In this document: piece after piece, positions 63,242 through 64,000 of the stretch
Numbering within the stretch: position 1 is the stretch's first letter
Layout of the letters: each line of letters starts with the position of its first letter
Assembly: GCF_030525755.1 (NCBI RefSeq)
Contig: NZ_JAUNEC010000002.1
Location: forward strand, 1-64,000
DNA length: 64,000 bases
Source of the DNA: Alysiella sp.
GTDB taxonomy: Bacteria; Pseudomonadota; Gammaproteobacteria; Burkholderiales; Neisseriaceae
Direction: 5' to 3'
The notes under the pieces: model-generated
Told to the model about the DNA's origin: nothing
What the model saw: only the letters and a program-made list of their open reading frames with translations
Database searches by the model: none
Position numbers and translations under genes: made by a program

Positions 63242-64000
63242 GCTTCACCCTTTTCCTTTTCATGTTCTGGCACAGGTAAACGCGCTAATAAAACACGAAT
63301 ATTTTCGGCATTTTGTTCCAATAATGCGCGGTACGCACGATTTTGTGCTTGTAATTTGACTACTTGCTGCTGCACAACTGCCGTTTCTTCACGCAAACGT
63401 TCTTTCTGCACATTCATGGCCTGAGTTAAATCATTTAGACTTTGTTCATGCTGTTTGCCTAACATGGCATATTCAATACGAAAACGCTCGGTTTCTTGCG
63501 CCAGTTTTGCTTCAAATTGTGATTGTTGTTCTGTCAAATGACTTTGTTGCTCGGCAATTTTTTGTTCTGTTTCGGTTTTTTGTTGGCTTAAATCCTGTAA
63601 TGCATTTGCCAACTTTGTTTCCAGTTCCATCGTAGAAGCAAGCTGTGCTGTCAACTGATTTTCTGCATCTTCTGCACGTTTTTTGGCATCATTAAACAAA
63701 GAGGTGGTTTGCTCTACATCGGTTTGCAAAACTTGTAATTTCAATTCCAAACTACTGATGCGCTCTTGCGCTGCTGCCATTTGCTGCTCGGCATCTACAA
63801 CTTTGCTTTCCCATTCGGTGCGTACAGCTTCGTTTTTTTCACGCCAGTCTTTGTCTTTGTTCTGAATGGTATTGTGTAAAAAAGCAATCTGGTCGCGCAA
63901 ATTCAAACGTTCTTTTTCAAGCAGCTGAATTTCCTGCTGTTGATGCGCGAGCGTTTTTTCCAATTCACTTTGATGAACAGTTGGTGCAGGACGATTTAAG
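63238..64000 (-). CDS. Coiled-coil protein upstream of zapA (5' end outside window)
   Basis: The frame stays open to the window edge; at least 253 residues are visible. Almost the whole length is heptad-rich coiled coil with many Q, E and K (for example EKERLNLRDQIAFLHNTIQN), ending VPEHEKEKGEA. There is no membrane segment. I do not recognise a family; the place directly before zapA and the ATGA overlap suggest a link to cell division. A TTG at 63963 is an internal leucine, not a start. Confidence 0.75.
   Translation of the reverse strand, partial: LNRPAPTVHQSELEKTLAHQQQEIQLLEKERLNLRDQIAFLHNTIQNKDKDWREKNEAVRTEWESKVVDAEQQMAAAQERISSLELKLQVLQTDVEQTTSLFNDAKKRAEDAENQLTAQLASTMELETKLANALQDLSQQKTETEQKIAEQQSHLTEQQSQFEAKLAQETERFRIEYAMLGKQHEQSLNDLTQAMNVQKERLREETAVVQQQVVKLQAQNRAYRALLEQNAENIRVLLARLPVPEHEKEKGEA

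Noticed and set aside
1..64000. CRISPR arrays, tRNA or rRNA genes, prophage
   Set aside because: No evenly spaced direct repeats, no cloverleaf-like stretch and no phage gene cluster were seen by eye on either strand; this is a visual judgement only.

Overview
This window comes from a member of the Neisseriaceae. The protein sequences of RpoB, RpoC, RpoD, BamA, RseP, UvrC and the ribosomal proteins are of neisserial type. Dozens of copies of the 12-mer AGGCTGCCTGAA (often as the palindrome TTCAGGCTGCCTGAA) are scattered through it. That 12-mer is the DNA uptake sequence (DUS) dialect described as AG-simDUS, the Simonsiella/Alysiella-like dialect, and not the ATGCCGTCTGAA of Neisseria meningitidis. 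I would place the window in the Simonsiella/Alysiella/Conchiformibius/Kingella part of the family, without naming a species. No tRNA, rRNA operon, CRISPR array or prophage was seen.

Layout. 1-12,777: end of rplA, then rplJ-rplL behind an L10-type autoregulatory leader, then rpoB-rpoC and rpoD. 12,780-15,912: pyrH, a BolA-family gene and an aldehyde dehydrogenase with a consensus promoter whose spacer is a perfect dyad. 16,097-25,144: spc and alpha operons (rplN to rpmJ, rpsM to rplQ). The spc part begins with its own strong promoter and a highly structured leader because the usual S10-operon genes are not upstream. 24,993-26,286: Correia-like MITEs and a decayed IS110-family element. 26,287-29,682: a CbiM-like permease and a putative RNA-repair cassette (RNA ligase, unknown protein, HD-phosphoesterase/polynucleotide kinase). 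29,731-33,693: uvrC, a second IS110 scrap, a metallophosphatase and a nest of repeat remnants. 33,694-37,876: glnE and the yqjD-yqjE-yqjK-like envelope genes. 37,999-42,063: fbpBC divergent from fbpA (iron uptake). 42,554-49,358: phhB-phhA, ilvD, a Fic protein whose start codon lies directly after a terminator-like hairpin, pgpA, murU and a chimeric gene remnant. 49,554-53,247: CPBP protease, DUF1543 protein, an internally duplicated membrane protein, a PhzF-like protein, then a 211-bp palindromic element. 53,252-61,307, all on the minus strand: prfC, skp, bamA, rseP, yccF, lpxA, fabZ (envelope biogenesis, with lpxD missing from its usual place). 61,361-64,000: two more MITEs, rpsI-rplM with a perfect promoter, 6S RNA, zapA and a coiled-coil gene cut by the window edge.

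How it works together. Most of the window is core information processing (ribosome, RNA polymerase, sigma70, 6S RNA, IF1, RF3) and envelope assembly (SecY, BamA, Skp, RseP, LpxA, FabZ, MurU, PgpA). Accessory interest lies in the RNA-repair cassette, the rplN leader, the Fic gene and the dense small-repeat landscape. DUS palindromes serve repeatedly as stem arms of terminator-like hairpins, sit in frame within coding regions as peptides such as SGSL and FRLPE, and in one case supply a stop codon. Starts were chosen from ribosome-binding sites and from recalled family N-termini. No database search was possible.
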